Assembly (NCBI GenBank): GCA_916610825.1
Contig: OU744449.1
Span: 21,049,344 to 21,113,343 of the forward strand
Length of the DNA stretch: 64,000 nucleotides
Source: Haliclystus octoradiatus
Lineage: Eukaryota; Cnidaria; Staurozoa; Stauromedusae; Haliclystidae
Direction of reading: 5' to 3'
Below, one piece after another: positions 1-12,141 of the stretch. The translations under genes were made by a program, and so were the position numbers. The notes beneath the pieces were generated by a model. That model searched no databases and was not told where the DNA came from. It worked only from the letters and a program-made list of their open reading frames with translations. Each line of letters begins with the position of its first letter. Within the stretch, counting starts at the first letter, position 1.

Positions 1-1
1 C

Positions 2-154
2 CTGGACAATCCATTCTGTTACCACCAATACAGTTTTCTGATTCAATAAGATCACCATTACAACAATTATCTGTTGAACAAATTCTTTCTCTTGAGCGAA
101 AACCAACATCACAGGTAACACTGCATTCACTCCAATGACTCCAGTTTTCCCAAT
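2..154 (-). CDS. TSP1 exon A1
   Basis: 51 codons, phase 1-1, seven cysteines. The window begins inside its donor site, so the gene continues to the left. It has G-F-R-S, G-D-L-I and G-G-N-R where A2 has G-V-R-S, G-D-R-I and G-G-S-G. Confidence 0.85.
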   Translation of the reverse strand, partial: MGKTGVIGVNAVLPVMLVFAQEKEFVQQIIVVMVILLNQKTVLVVTEWIVQ

Positions 155-593
155 CTGTAACAAATATGGATTACAAAAATGTTATCACATATACAGCATA
201 TCACTTTTGGTGGCTGGGCAACTTTTTTTATATAACATTATTTTTCTGATGGACTTCGATGTTAACAGTTTTCGAGGGAGGAATTGTGGTTATTTCTGAT
301 AAGAATGAGATCTCAATCGTATATACTGCATATTAAAAGGAAAGAATATTGAGGACGAACTTCATGGGAAAACCCTGCTATGAAATAAGAAAATATCATG
401 ATCAAAAATCAAGCATCACTCATATACGCATACTGAAAAATAATGTGAAAAATATATCCCAATATTAGAGAAATTATTTTTGATGCATATCAAATTGCCA
501 AAACATACTTTTATAAACAAACAATGGAAAAAAGTATCGTTTGTTTAGAACTTTTATGTCTCTTGAATTCATTAATCAACTAATTAATCCCAC

Positions 594-746
594 CTGGATG
601 ATTAACAGGCTGGACACAACTTTCTACATCTAATGGAATTCCAGAACAGAACCCTGGTTCTTGATGATTGCATTCACGTTTTCTCGATCGTTGACCTCCA
701 AAACATGAATCACTGCATTGAGTCCAGCTTTGCCATTCTAACCACA
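594..746 (-). CDS. TSP1 exon B1
   Basis: 51 codons, phase 1-1, five cysteines. It has C-F-G-G-Q where the others have C-F-E-G-Q, and I-P-L-D for I-P-F-D. Confidence 0.85.
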
Positions 747-2301
747 CTGTAATGTAACATACATATAAGAAATTACGAACTTTGTATATAGGTAGCCCGA
801 TGAGAATTGCAAAGTTGACATATCAAGTATAATATTTTTACGCGAAGGAGAATGAATTTAAAAGTTATAAACATAAATTATATGAAACTATATAATGATG
901 TTGTGACTGAATCAAAGAAACACAGTTCTTAGTGATACTCTTAGGAGTATATTTACTCAAGATACTAAAGTTTCACGCATATGAGATCATCTGACAGTTC
1001 TGTAGTGTATTGTTATTCATGTAACACGTAGCTGAAATTATAACACATGCATCTAATTAATCACATGTTATCTGTTAGTGAGGATTAGATTCATCGAAAC
1101 TTTACATGGCGCAGTTCATATCTTCATCAACTATATCCTTGTTATATTTTTACATAGCCCTACTCTTTCTACTCAAAATTTCCCCTAAATTCTTCGAATC
1201 CCACTTTTTGAAACCAATAGTGAATGAAATTATTTACCACAAGGGAGTATAAAATTGATGTTCGGATGTTCACAAAGTTTATATTTTTACAATCAAAAGG
1301 AGCTACTGCTAGCCATTTTTCTCATTCTTTAACCAAGATATTATAATCGAACCAAGATAGTACAACTCCGAAATGTGTTTTAAAGAGTTTTAAACAGGCC
1401 ATAATATTATCTTACCTTTGTGAAAATCAACAAAATAAAATTTATTTAACATCCTCAAGTATTGAATAATTCAAATTTAAAAACAACATCTTCGCACGAT
1501 ATCAATAACATCTTCAAAAGTCTGGCTTTGTTGACCCAATATCGATCATTTCCAAACATTTTGATTTGTTCTGACTCTGCAGAATCACTGAGAATTTGCC
1601 TCAAAAGCTATTTTAAGATCACCTCGTTTTGATGCGAAAAAATTTCAGGGTTCAGATTATCAAACAAACAAACTTAGTTTCTTGAGAAAAGTAAACCATT
1701 TATTCGGGCGAATCAGATGAAATCATTTAACCCGCATCTGTTTGATTGATGATCTGATCGCATCAAAACGAGATGATCTTAAAATAGCTTTTGAGACCAA
1801 TTCTCAGTGATTCTGCCATGTCAGAACAGATTGAAAAGTGTGATGATTTCAGATTGAATTGCACAAGTTTCTCTTTCACAAGAAGTGTAATTAAATGCCC
1901 AGCACAAGCTTATGGATGGCAGTAAAGTACTCTATTAGCAAAAAAAATTATTTCATTGCAATATAAAGAATATTTTACTAACATTACTATTCATTGACGG
2001 AACTGAAATCAATTTCCGAGACAAAAGTATAAATTATTCCATAAACAATATCATTATCAAAACTTCATTCCGTGAAAAGTTATATATACAATTGAATATA
2101 ATGCATGTGAAATTTTGACAAATTATCTGCACAAATACAAAATTCGTAAGAACTTCTACTTCGAAAAGTACAAAGTTGTGTAAATGACTGTCAAAGTTAT
2201 TAATATGTTTTATGCGATATTAGAAAAATTGTTGGTTCTGATAACCTCCTGTCTCATACAAAGGCCCTTCTTTTCAATAAATATTTCCATGCTATTTGCA
2301 G
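747..2301. other. Spacer of array unit 1, no gene seen
   Basis: AT-rich sequence partly shared with spacers of the later units (for example the segment around 900-1400 with 4440-5000 and 7130-7600). No coding, RNA or TIR structure was found. Confidence 0.6.
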
Positions 2302-2480
2302 TTAGCATTATATCAAACAGCAAATCAACTTTTATTACTAATAAACATCCAAACTTAGTACTAAAATATTTTCCAAACCGCAATTATGAATACATTGGCC
2401 GAATGAAAACAATGGATTTGGTCACGTGTAGAGAAAAGGCTCAACAGGAAACGGCCAATCTATGGCTACAGGGATGGCAG
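2302..2480 (+). CDS. Possible plus-strand exon of an unknown gene
   Basis: Bounded by a strong acceptor (CTATTTGCAG) and a good donor (GCAG|GTATGG), open throughout (phase 1 to 0). It is richer in GC than its surroundings and has a protein-like end (M-D-L-V-T-C-R-E-K-A-Q-Q-E-T-A-N-L-W-L). It lies opposite the TSP1 gene in a spacer and is not duplicated in the other units. No family recognised; it may be a captured exon fragment. Confidence 0.3.
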
Positions 2481-3372
2481 GTATGGTTTTTTAAATGAAT
2501 GATGGCTGCGAAATGAAACTAAAAGCTCTAAGCTATCGAATGATACCAAAAATAACAACAGTAGAATCTGTCAAATGGCCAATCAGTAGTAGAAAAAAAC
2601 AGCATTTTTTTAAGAAAACAAGCAGAATTACAAAAGTAAGGTGATTGTAATTGCTTGTTTGATACATTTATATCTCATAATTCGTAAAAAGCGACTTCAA
2701 TATTGTTTTTCATAGATTAATTTAGCAATATCCATCGGTATATTTTTTTAGCAAAATATATATATTTTTATGTTTTTCGGGTATGCTGTCTGTGGGTCGA
2801 GTTAGAATGTGGGAGATCATTATTTAAATAATTCTCAAGGGATACATTCGGAGCCTGAGAAAAGCTATATTTCAACCATAAATCACGTGGATAAGTGTGT
2901 TGTGCCACACGGATAAGTGTGTGATGATATACTATAAACGTCTTTCTTCAAAGAGCACATGCAATTTCACTGAGCTGTCATGATTGATTGGGGAGATCCA
3001 CTGGGAGATCCCCCACGAACAATAGCAGCGTTGACGTAAAGCTGCAAAGGCTGCATAATGAAAATAAACATTTTATTCCGATGCGAAGAATACTAAACGA
3101 AAATGAAATAGCAAGCCAAAAACAAACCCAGATCATAACACGATGATTCGAATGATACTTATCTCGTACATTTTGATAGAGAATTGGGAGAGTTATTTGG
3201 GTACATACGTTTCAAGCGACTCTGTTTTACATGTTGAGATGTTGTATGCGGGTTAACGTATATGCTACTAAACAGTAGAATTTATAATTCTGAAATAGTA
3301 GAAATTATGATTTGTAAATAAGTTATCAAAACTGGATGTTCAGTATATTTTACAGAGTATATATATCCCCAC

Positions 3373-3525
3373 CTGGACAATCCATTCCGCTACCACCAAT
3401 ACAGTTTTCTGATTCAATACGATCTCCATTACAGCAATTATCTGTTGAACAAATTCTTTCTTTCGAGCGAACACCAACATCACAGGTAACATTGCATTCA
3501 CTCCAATGACTCCAGTTTTCCCAAT
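3373..3525 (-). CDS. TSP1 exon A2
   Basis: 51 codons, phase 1-1, seven cysteines. Unit-specific residues include E-C-N-V and G-V-R-S-K. Splice sites intact. Confidence 0.85.
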
Positions 3526-3846
3526 CTGTAACAAAGATGGTTTACAAAAATGTTATCACATATACATCATATCACTTTTGGTGGCTGGGCAACTTTTTTT
3601 ATATAACATTATTTTTCTGATGGACTTCGATGTTAACAGTTTTCGAGGAAGCAATTCTGGTTATTTCTGACAAAAATGAGATCTCAATCGTATACTACAT
3701 ACTAAAAGGAAAGAATACTGAGGACGAACTTCACGAGAAAACCCTGCTATGAAATATGAAAATATCATGATCAAAAATCAAGCATCACTCATATACGCAT
3801 ACTGAAAACTAATGTGGAAAATTTATCCCAATATTAGAGAAATTAT

Positions 3847-4006
3847 ACCCTGCATTTTATCAACAATCTCCACTCTAATGCCTGTCACAATGTTTGTATT
3901 TGAAGAAAGACGTTTATAGTATATCATCACACACTTATCCGTGTGGCACAACACACTTATCCACGTGAACTTTGCTCTTATTGTGCCTGGTGATTTATCT
4001 TGGAGA
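3847..4006 (-). repeat. Inverted copy of a spacer segment
   Basis: Reverse complement of the segment at about 5726-5880 (itself partly present at 2880-2960). It contains the paired motif GGATAAGTGTGT. It sits in the A2-B2 intron and accounts for that intron being about 160 bp longer than its paralogues. Confidence 0.8.
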
Positions 4007-4128
4007 AATTATTTTTGATGCATATCAAATTGCCAAAACATACTTTTATAAACAAATAATGGAAAAAAGTATCGTTTGTTTAGAACTTTTATGTCTCTCG
4101 AATTCATTAATCAACTAATTAATCCCAC

Positions 4129-4281
4129 CTGGATGATTAACAGGCTGGACACAACTTTCTACATCAAATGGAATTCCAGAGCAGAACCCTGGTTCTTGAT
4201 GATTGCATTCACGTTTTCTCGATCGTTGACCTTCAAAACATGAATCACTGCATTGAGTCCAGCTTTGCCATTCCAACCACA
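4129..4281 (-). CDS. TSP1 exon B2
   Basis: 51 codons, phase 1-1, five cysteines; nearly identical to B1 and B4. The intron to A2 is about 160 bp longer than in other units because of an inverted insertion. Confidence 0.85.
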
Positions 4282-6333
4282 CTGTAATGTAACATACATA
4301 AAAGAAATTACGAACTTTGTATATAGGTAGCCCGATGAGAATTGCAAAGCTGACTTATCAAGTATAATTTTTTTACGCGAAGGAGAATGAATTTAAAAGT
4401 TATAAACATAAATTATATGAAACTATATAATGATGTTGTGACTGAATCAAAGAAACACAGTTCTTAGTGATACTCTTAGGAGTATATCTACTCAAGATAC
4501 TAAAGTTTCACGCATATACTATTTTAAATCATCTCGTTTTGATATGAAAACAAGTCGGGGTTCAGATTATCAAGCAAACAAACTTAATTTTTTATGAAAA
4601 GTATAACATTTTTTTAGTGCGGTTTAGATGAAATCATGAAAACCGTTTCTGTTTGGTTGATGATCTGACCCCTGGAAATTTGTTCGCATCCAAACGAAAT
4701 TATCTTAAAATAGCTTTTGAGGCCAATTCTCAGTGATTCTGCAGTGGCAGAACAGATAAAAATGTTTGGAAACGCCTCGATATTTGCTCAACAAAGATAG
4801 ACTTTTGAGGATGTTATTGATGTCGGAAAAAGATGTTGTTTTTAAATTTGAATTATTCAATATTTGAGGATGTTCAATACATTTTATTTGGTTGATTTTC
4901 ACAAAGGTATGATAATATTATGGCCTTTTTAAAACTCTTTAAAACACAAATCTGGGTTAGACTATTTTGGTTCTACTGCATATTAATATCTTGCTTTAAC
5001 GTATTCTAAAATCCATATGCCTTTAAAGTTAGAACTTTTCCTTTAACATTTTTCTTGTGAGGCTAGCACATGCTTATCACATCAGAGTGACCATCTCCTT
5101 GCCACGCAACGATAATGGAACATTTGAAGTATGTAGCTGTATTCGAAACAGTGATAACCGAACCCAATAAAATTCTTAAATAAATAAACCATTCTTCCAA
5201 ATAAAAGTTAGCAACATATTCCACAAAAGTGTATCATAAATTTAAATAATCTGCTCTTTCAGATCATCAACAATGCATTAAATTTAGGCTATTTTAAATA
5301 GAAAAGAGTTATCTATTGAGCCCTTCTTTGCTCCATTTCTTTCTTTGCGTTCGCTGCTGTTTACGAATTGCTTAGTATACAGACCAAAGAAAATATTATA
5401 ATAAGATAATTAATTTTGTGAAGGTTGAATCCATAATTTTGTGTTACAAGTATCATGTTGGCATCCATTCTCCTAATTTCATGAGAAGAGAACTATCAAT
5501 TTATTAATATCAATTTTTTTTCTCGCCGCTTTGAATTGTTTGAAAAATATAATGCAAGTGTACTGTTTTCGCCTCAACTTTTGTTCGGTGACGTAACTAG
5601 AAAAGCAGAATTACATCCTTGATCAGGGATTGAAAGCTACACAAATGCTGTGATAAAGCATACCAAACAGTGACAAATCGGGGTTGATTGTGTTTTAGAC
5701 CAAATAGGAGAATGGTGCAATGGAAAATCACCAGGCGCAATGATATAAGAGCAAAGTTCACGTGGATAAGTGTGTTGTGCCACACGGATAAGTGTGTGAT
5801 GATATACTATGAACATCTTTCTTCAAATACAAAACATTGTGACAGGCATTAGAGGGGAGATTGTTGATAAAATGCAAGGTATTATTTTATTAAGATACAC
5901 ATTATTGAAAGAGCACATGCAATTTCACTGAGCTGTCATGATTGATTGGGGAGATCCACTGGGAGAACCCTAACGAACAATAGCAGCGTTGACGTAAAGC
6001 TGCAAAGGCTGCATAATGAAAATAAACATTTATTCCGGTGCGAAGAATACGAAACGAAAATGAAATAGCAAGCCAACAACAAACACAGATCATAACACAC
6101 ACGGCGATTCGAATGATAATAATTTCGCACATTTTTATAGAGAATTGGGAGAGTTATTTGGGTACATACGTTTGAAGCGACCTTCTTTTATATGCTTAGA
6201 TGTTCTATTAGGGTTAACGTATATGCTACTAAAGATTGGAATTTATTATTCTCAATTAATAAAAATTATGATTTGTAAATAGATAATCGGAGTTGTTTTT
6301 CCAGTATATTTTACAGAGTATAAATAGCCCCAC
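4282..6333. other. Spacer of array unit 2, repeated sequence only
   Basis: Shares long segments with units 1 and 3, for example 5597-6250 with 8330-8500, 2880-3330 and 10100-10440. Open frames here shift between copies through small indels, so they are not read as genes. Confidence 0.6.
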
Positions 6334-6486
6334 CTGGACATTCCATTCCGCTACCACCAATACAGTTTTCTGATTCAATACGATCTCCATTACAGCAAGC
6401 ATCTGTTGAACAGATTCTTTCTCTTGAACGAGCACCAAAATCACAGGTAACACTGCATTCACTCCACTGACTCCACTTTTCCCAAT
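6334..6486 (-). CDS. TSP1 exon A3
   Basis: 51 codons, phase 1-1, seven cysteines. It reads T-D-A-C-C where A1, A2 and A4 read T-D-N-C-C. Acceptor is CTATAG; donor GTGGGG. Confidence 0.85.
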
Positions 6487-6928
6487 CTATAGCAATTATG
6501 GATTACAAAAGTGTTATCATATATACAGCAAATCACTTTTGGTGGCTTGGCAACCTTTTTATATAACATTATTTTTCAGATCGACTTCGATGTTACTAGT
6601 TTTCGAGGAAGAAATTTTGGGTCTTTCTGATCAAAATGAGATCTCAATCGTACTCTACGTACTAAATGGAAAGGATACGTAGTATGAACTTCCCGGGAAA
6701 TATTTGCTATGCAATAAGAAAATACCATGTTCAAAAATCAAGCATCACTCATACATACATACCAAAAAAAGTACTGGGAAAAATATATCCAAATATTTGA
6801 GAAATTATTATTGATTCATGTCAAATAGTTAAAAACATGCATTTATAAAAAGCAATGGAGGGGAGCATTCTTTGTTTAGAACTTTGAATGAAGTTTTTTG
6901 AATTCATTAATGAACTAATTAATCCCAC

Positions 6929-7081
6929 CTGGATGATTAACAGGTTGAACACAAATTTCTACATCAAATGGACTTCCAGAACAGAACCCTGGTTCTTGAT
7001 GATTGCATTCACGTTTTCTCGATCGTTGACCTTCAAAACATGAATCACTACATTGAGTCCAGCTTTGCCATTTCAACCACA
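6929..7081 (-). CDS. TSP1 exon B3
   Basis: 51 codons, phase 1-1, five cysteines. Amino-acid changes from B4 include L-K-W for L-E-W and E-I-C for E-S-C. Reading frame and splice sites are intact. Confidence 0.85.
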
Positions 7082-8641
7082 CTGTAATGTAACATACATA
7101 TAAGAAATTATGCGCTTTGTATATGTGGTGTGGTGACTGAACCAAAGAAATACTGTTCTTACTAATACTTGATGGTACGCATATGCGATCATCTGACAGT
7201 TCTATTGTGTATTGTTATTCATGTAACACATAGCTGATATTATAACACCTGCATTTAGTTAATCCCATGCTATCCGTTAGTGAGGATTAGATTCATCAAA
7301 ATTTTACATGGCGCAGTTCATATCCTCATCAACTATGTCATTATTATAGTTTTACATAGCCCTACTCTTTACACTCAATATTTACCCTAAAAGTCTTGTA
7401 TCCCATTTTTTGAAACCAAAAGTGAGTATAATTATTTACCACAAGAGAGTATAAAATTGACGTTCGGACGCGGCAAAGTTCAAAATTTTAAAATAAAAAC
7501 GAGCTACTGTTAGCCATTATTCTCATTCTTTATGGTATTCTAAAAATCTATATGCCTTTAAAGTTAGAAATTTTCGTTAAATATGTTTTTTGTGTGGCCA
7601 GCACATGCTTATCCTATCAGAGGGACTATCTTGTTGCTACGCAACGATAATGGAACGGGGAACAGAAACTGACAAGAAAAAGATTTGTGACAGAGATGCT
7701 TGAACATCCAGCAGGGTTGCTTAGTGACAATGTAATCCTGCTGATATAATATATGTATGGTTACTGATAAACCACTTTACAAGAAAACTGTTCAAAGGAA
7801 AAGTTTAACCTTTGAAGTATGTAGCTCTTTTTGAAATAGTTATTACAGAACATAAGAAAATTCTTAAATAAATAAACCTTTCTTCCAAATGAAAGTTAAG
7901 CAACGTATTCCTTTGAAGTGTACGATAAAGTTTAAATAATGTGCTCTTTCAGATCGCTAACAGTGCATTAAATATAGGCTAATTTAATTAGAAAAGAGCT
8001 ATCTATTAAGCGCTTCTTTGCTCCATTTCTTTCTTCCCGTTGCGGCTGTTCACAAAATGCTTAATATACAGGAAACAGACATTTACTTTTTCTTAGTTAG
8101 CTTTCTTTAATAGATAACACACCAAAGAAAATATTATAATAAGATAATTAATTTTTTGAAGGTTGAATCCATAATTTTGTGTTACAAGTATCATGTTGAC
8201 ATCCATTCTCCTAATTTCATGAGAAGAGAAATATCAATTGATTGATATCAAGTTTTTTTCTCACTGCTTGGAATTGTTTGAAAAATTTAACGAAAGTGTA
8301 CTGTTCTCGCCTCAGCTTTTGTCCGGTGACTTAACTAGAAAGCAGAATTACATCCTTGATCAGGGATTGAAAGCGAACCGAATGCTCTGAATAAAAATAC
8401 CAAACAATGACAAATCGGGGTTGAATGTGGTTTAAACCAGATAGGAGAATGCTGGAAGGGAAAATCACCCGGTGCAATGATATAAGAGCAACGTTCTCGT
8501 GGATAAGTGTGTTGAGATTTCCAAAATGATATCAATAGGATTTTCAGCTACTTATTCAAACGTTCTTTGAAGCATGGTGCTACTATTCAAAGAGCAAACT
8601 CTCTAATTATTTATTGGACCATTTTGAAGCATGTAGTTACA

Positions 8642-9629
8642 TAGCCTGCTCGCAGACTCAATGTCAAGATGTAAATTTCGTAAACAGTAGAGTCTGCTAA
8701 CTCGAGGATAAAACCTTGGTTTTGCTGATTTAGCATGGGGCGTGGAAAGGCGTAAAAACTATTGTCTTACAAGGGCTGTGATTCGACGCCAGGACTTTCG
8801 TGCTACGAATCAGCGAAGAGTATTTCAGAGAGAAGGTAAGTGGTCTAGACTGCAATAACTCCCCTTCCTTGTTATTTTCTATCAAGTTGCATGCCTTTCG
8901 AAATCGTTTTGAACATTTGCGATAAACTTCAATGCTAAGAATTGAGAATTAATATCATTTCCAAGACGTGTTGGAACCATTAACTGTCGTAATTGCATCA
9001 ATTATTTTTAGTAATATCTCTGATTATTCTCATAAATGTATGGAATGTTTATTCAAAACCTATTACAAACGGAGAGGCGCGACACGAAAACAACATGGCA
9101 AGGAAACTTAATTTAACAAACAACAAAAAGTTAATTCAGCCGCAGTATTTAATGGCTATGGAAAGGAAGCTATTGTTGAGCCACTGTTTTTAGTTGTCTT
9201 CTTATTTTCATTATGATTACTCTATATTTGCTTCGTTCGTTCGACAAATTAAGTCTATCGCGCGGCTAATTCAAATTCGTAGCGGCTCAAGTTTAATTCT
9301 TGTGAAGCATGAATTAATGCAGTAGACCATTTGATAATTTCTGATATTAAAGTCTAATTTTTTGATTTTTTCTAAAACTAGATATCATCCCTAAAATTAA
9401 TTGTGAAATATTTGCTGCAAATGAGTTTCAAGTAAATTAATAATAAAATGGTTGGAGTCGTCGCTCTTTTTCTGGGCTTGACTTTCATTACCAAGCATTC
9501 TTAGCGAAAATGAGGCAGCCAATTTCCACGCCAAATTCTGAATCAGCAAAAGAAAGCTTTTGTCCTCGAGTTAGCAGACCCTACTGTCTACCAAGTTTAC
9601 ATGTTGACAATAAGTCTGCAAGCAGGCTA
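8642..9629. mobile_element. Non-autonomous Mutator-like TIR element
   Basis: 988 bp flanked by a perfect 9-bp direct repeat GTAGTTACA (8633-8641 and 9630-9638), with inverted termini starting TAGCCTGCT(C/T)GCAGACT and continuing with decay for about 120 bp. A 9-bp duplication fits Mutator-like elements. No transposase is present. A leader-like frame lies inside. Confidence 0.8.
8996..9193 (+). pseudogene. Leader-like reading frame inside the TIR element
   Basis: Open for about 65 codons to TAG but with no ATG before the hydrophobic stretch (F-L-V-I-S-L-I-I-L-I-N-V-W-N-V-Y-S), which resembles a signal peptide. The rest is basic and asparagine-rich. It may be a host exon captured by the element, or chance. 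No family recognised. Confidence 0.25.
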
Positions 9630-9638
9630 GTAGTTACA

Positions 9639-10509
9639 TCCCAGTAGAAGATGGAAGTGTTATGTATGCATCGATCGGTTGGTGTCACATTAAGGGAACA
9701 TTTTAAGTAGAGTGTGAGTCATCATTGGAAATATTATTATCATATTTGTTAAGATGAACATAGTTCAATTGTCAAATAAAAACCATTCAGAAAATGGTCT
9801 GATAGCATGCCGGATTATGTGATACTATAGCAATCAGTTACTCGCGTTACTGGGTTCAATGTGGGCCAAGTTAGAATGGGGGAGATAATTATTTAAATAA
9901 TTCTCAAAGAATACATTCGGAGTCTGTGAAAAAGCTCTATTTCAATACATCCTAGGCCTAACATAACATGACAAAAAGATTTAACAGAACAGCGTTGCCT
10001 AACTATGAGCGCCTTCCTTAAAACACAAAACATTGTCATAGGCATTAAAGTGAAGATTATTGATAAAAAATGCAAGGAATTAATTAAATAAGAACACATC
10101 ATGGAAGGAACGCGTTCAATTTCACTGACCTGTCATCATTGATTGGGGAGATCCACTGGGAGACCCCTCGCAAACAATAGCAGCGTTGACGTAAAGCCGC
10201 AAAGGCCGCAAAATGAAAAGATACATTTTATTTCGATACGAAGAATAAAAAATGAAAATGAAATAACAAGCCAAATAAAAATAAATATCATAACACACAC
10301 AATGATTCGAATGATACTAACATTTTGATAGAGAATTGGGAGAGTAATTTGGGTACATACGTTTGAAGCGACTCTTTTTTATATGTTAAGATGTTGTATG
10401 AGGGTTAACACGTATGCTCTAAACAGTGGAATTTATAATTCTGAAATAGAAGAAATTATGATTTGTAAATTAGCTATCAGAGTTGTTTGAAGAGTACATA
10501 TAGCCCCAC
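9639..10509. other. Spacer of array unit 3
   Basis: Continues the duplicated spacer (compare 2820-3330 and 5900-6320). No feature beyond the shared repeat was found. Confidence 0.6.
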
Positions 10510-10662
10510 CTGGACATTCCATTCCGCTACCACCAATACACTTTTCTGATTCAATACGATCTCCATTACAGCAATTATCTGTTGAACAAATTCTTTCTCT
10601 TGAACGAGCACCAAAATCACAGGTAACACTGCATTCACTCCACTGACTCCACTTTTCCCAAT
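10510..10662 (-). CDS. TSP1 exon A4
   Basis: 51 codons, phase 1-1; D-W-E-K-W-S-Q-W-S-E-C-S-V-T-C with seven cysteines including an adjacent C-C pair. Very close to A3; differs at the position before C-C-N-G and at E-K-C. Confidence 0.85.
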
Positions 10663-10934
10663 CTGTAACAAATATGGATTGCAAAAATGACATCATATAC
10701 ACAGCAAATCATCTTTGGTGGCTGGGCAATTTTTTTTTATAACTTTATTTATAACGCAGTTTTCGAGGAAGCAGTTATGGCTCTTTCTGATAAACATGAG
10801 ATCTCAATCGTATACTACATACTAAAAGGAAAGAATACGGAGTATGAACTTCGCGGGAAAACCCTGCTATGCAATAAGAAAATATCATTCGAGAATCAAT
10901 CATTACTCATATATACATACCTAAAAAATAATGA

Positions 10935-11154
10935 TGTCGGAATTTCAATAATATCTGTTGCTTTGTTGTTAAATATAGGTTTCCTCGTACGCATTATGCA
11001 AATAGCCTCTTTGTTATATTGCCACGTGCAGCTAGCTGAATTGGCTTAATGAAATAACTCTCACGTTGTCAGCCATATCGGTAGCTGCTGTTGTGGTTAT
11101 TTGAATATTCTTTACCTTCATATATCTGGATTTTATATTAGCTATGTTTCAACA
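10935..11154 (+). repeat. Copia 5' LTR
   Basis: Starts TGTCGGAATT and ends TTCAACA. It is followed at once by GGTTAAGGGCCCAG (11155-11168), which matches the primer site of Drosophila copia, complementary to an internal part of initiator tRNA-Met. Confidence 0.9.
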
Positions 11155-11175
11155 GGTTAAGGGCCCAGTATTGTG

Positions 11176-11361
11176 ATGGAGGACACGAAAGAACGTTATA
11201 TTATTGATAATTTAAAATCCCATAACTGGAAGATATGGAAGTTTCAGTTAAAGGCATTTCTTCTGGAAAAATGTCTTTGGGGCTACGTAGATGGAACACT
11301 AATAAGTAATGTAGACGGTGTCGCCCTACCGAAGGCACCCGTACCACTCCTCTATTTCTAG
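11176..11361 (+). pseudogene. Copia gag N-terminal fragment
   Basis: Begins at an ATG just after the primer site. It has the W-K-I-W-K-F-Q-L-K-A-F-L-L-E and G-Y-V-D-G-T motifs typical of Copia Gag N-termini (W-x-x-W-K-x-x-x-x-x-L-x-x-x-x-x-W-x-V-D-G). Truncated after about 50 residues by deletion and SINE sequence. Confidence 0.85.
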
Positions 11362-11399
11362 ATGAGTGGCTTTTTTCGCTGAGAGCAATGATTTTAAAC

Positions 11400-11667
11400 G
11401 CTCTTTGTTGATCTCAGCCGCGACACTGCAGATAAATTTCAACAGATTTCATGGCTGATAGGTCTTGATTGTGAATGCACAACGATGCACCGCAACTACT
11501 CACAATGCAATTCCCTCTGGACCATTCCATCCGCCATCCTCAGATGGTACTTATTTGATGTTTCAGATAAAGTCAAGGCTGTGTTGACCTTCCGGGATTC
11601 TAACCACGGTCGATCAGATATGATCCAATCTGAAGTTTGGTTGCTCTGCCATCTGAGCTAATCCTCC
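11400..11667 (-). mobile_element. tRNA-derived SINE inside the Copia element
   Basis: On the minus strand the head (about 11667 to 11588) has GGAGGATTAGCTCAGATGG (A box region) and GGTTAGAATCC (near-consensus B box GGTTCGANTCC). The body follows toward 11400, and a related body lies at 30550-30675. The acceptor stem does not close and the anticodon arm is imperfect, so it is not a functional tRNA gene. Confidence 0.7.
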
Positions 11668-12003
11668 TTGGTATATGGCATGAGTGTAGCAACTCAAGAA
11701 GTTATCTGGCTTACTACTTTGTTTAATGATATTGGTATTGAAAATGATGATGCTGTCAGTGTTTGTGAGGATAATCAGGGAGCCATAGCTCTTGCGAGTA
11801 GTCCTATCGTACATCAGTGCACCAAACACATTGATATACGTCATCACTTTATCCGGGACGCTATAGAAAAAGATAAGTTAAAGGTGGTGTATTGCCCGAG
11901 GAGGGAAATGATTGCAGATATCTTAATAAAGTGTCTTTCTCGTGATCGTTTTGAATATTTAAGAAGTATGCTTGGATTATCCATAGCATACAGTCACCAC
12001 TGA
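11668..12003 (+). pseudogene. Copia RNase H / pol C-terminus fragment
   Basis: The open frame contains E-V-I-W-L-T-T-L-F, C-E-D-N-Q-G-A-I-A-L-A, K-H-I-D-I-R-H-H-F-I-R and A-D-I-L-I-K-C-L, the hallmarks of the Copia RNase H end (E-D-N-Q-G, K-H-I-D-I-R-x-H-F, A-D-x-x-T-K). Upstream pol is missing. Confidence 0.92.
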
Positions 12004-12141
12004 TGACTTAAAAAGATTGTTAATCTATTCTTATCTATTAACTTTGGTTTTGTTTGTTTGAGTTTAATTGCTAGATTGCTAGGCTTATTTACTATATATC
12101 TAGGTTAGCAAGGTTACATAGCTATATCACTCGAGTGGGAG

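Noticed and set aside
5902..6132. Hydrophobic minus-strand frame, with partial copies near 2950-3180 and 10110-10330, considered as a TM exon of the array gene
   Set aside because: Indels shift the frame between copies, the acceptor is lost in the third, and no good donor follows. It behaves as duplicated spacer.
10687..11049. 120-codon plus-strand frame
   Set aside because: It spans the array intron and the Copia 5' LTR boundary, so it is a chance frame.
11588..11667. tRNA gene on the minus strand
   Set aside because: A and B boxes are recognisable, but the acceptor stem does not pair and the anticodon arm is irregular. It is a SINE head.
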